6,831 nt of DNA, taken from an uncultured Ruminococcus sp. Lineage in GTDB: Bacteria > Bacillota > Clostridia > Oscillospirales > Acutalibacteraceae. This document shows positions 6,657 through 6,831 of the stretch, one piece after another. Location: NCBI GenBank assembly GCA_902766585.1, contig CACXDV010000192.1, forward strand, positions 1 to 6,831, read 5' to 3'. The position numbers and the translations under genes are program-made. The notes under the pieces were generated by a model, which made no database searches, had not been told where the DNA came from, and saw only the letters and a list, made by a program, of their open reading frames with translations. The first letter of the stretch is position 1. Each line of letters starts with the position of its first letter.

Positions 6657-6831
6657 CTAATTTTTTCTTGTTGGCTTGACATTTACGGCTGGATTTATTT
6701 CACCTGTAATGTCTCCGTTTTCCTGCTCAAATGCTTTTATGTTCTCCCTGATCAATACAAGAATATGACTATTTACAGATCGTCCTTCATAGTCTGCAAT
6801 ATAGCCTATTTTATCGAGCATTTCCTGTTCG
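6657..6831 (-). CDS. Arc-like ribbon-helix-helix protein, 3' end only
   Basis: The last 57 codons of a - strand gene are visible, ending in TAG at 6659-6657; the N-terminal part lies beyond the right edge. The segment YIADYEGRSVNSHILVLIRE (in part) closely resembles the helix A, turn and helix B part of phage P22 Arc, including the GRSVNS turn, and is followed by an acidic stretch and a basic tail ending PTRKN. The beta-strand that would contact DNA is missing from view. I infer a small dimeric ribbon-helix-helix DNA-binding protein, probably a transcriptional repressor or the antitoxin-like part of a larger system; its target cannot be told. It converges on guaA and shares the terminator region, so it is not part of the purine transcript. 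Confidence 0.7.
   Translation of the reverse strand, partial: EQEMLDKIGYIADYEGRSVNSHILVLIRENIKAFEQENGDITGEINPAVNVKPTRKN

Overview
The window is one strand of a purine-biosynthesis gene cluster, probably from a Clostridia-class Firmicute of the Ruminococcus/Oscillospiraceae type. That placement is an inference. It rests on the Bacillus-type iron-sulfur PurF, the long PurB form, a variant PurA that I recall from gut clostridia, strong GGAGG/AAAGGA ribosome binding sites and frequent AGA/AGG arginine codons. No 16S rRNA or other species marker is present.

Layout, left to right on the + strand: purF (cut by the left edge, 1-1241), a 116-base gap with a candidate promoter and short palindromes, purB (1358-2788), an AIM24/DUF124-family gene (2829-3587), a short gap with a GC-rich hairpin, purA (3628-4908), a 77-base gap with a stem-loop just ahead of the ribosome binding site, and guaA (4986-6527). 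Two hairpins with T-tracts follow guaA. The last 175 bases hold the 3' end of a convergent gene on the - strand for an Arc-like ribbon-helix-helix protein, cut by the right edge.

The genes form a pathway. PurF commits PRPP to purine synthesis. PurB acts twice: late in IMP synthesis (SAICAR to AICAR) and in AMP synthesis (adenylosuccinate to AMP). PurA makes adenylosuccinate from IMP, and GuaA makes GMP from XMP. The cluster therefore holds the entry step and both ends of the IMP branch, but not guaB or the middle steps (purD, N, L, M, K/E, C, H). The AIM24-family gene has no known role in purine synthesis and sits between purB and purA, the two enzymes of the AMP branch.

Most of the window is ordinary core metabolism and I see no clearly new system. 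The points most worth a second look are the embedded AIM24 gene with its regular three-fold internal repeat, the altered signature motifs of PurA, the stem-loop before guaA, and the palindromes around the candidate purB promoter.
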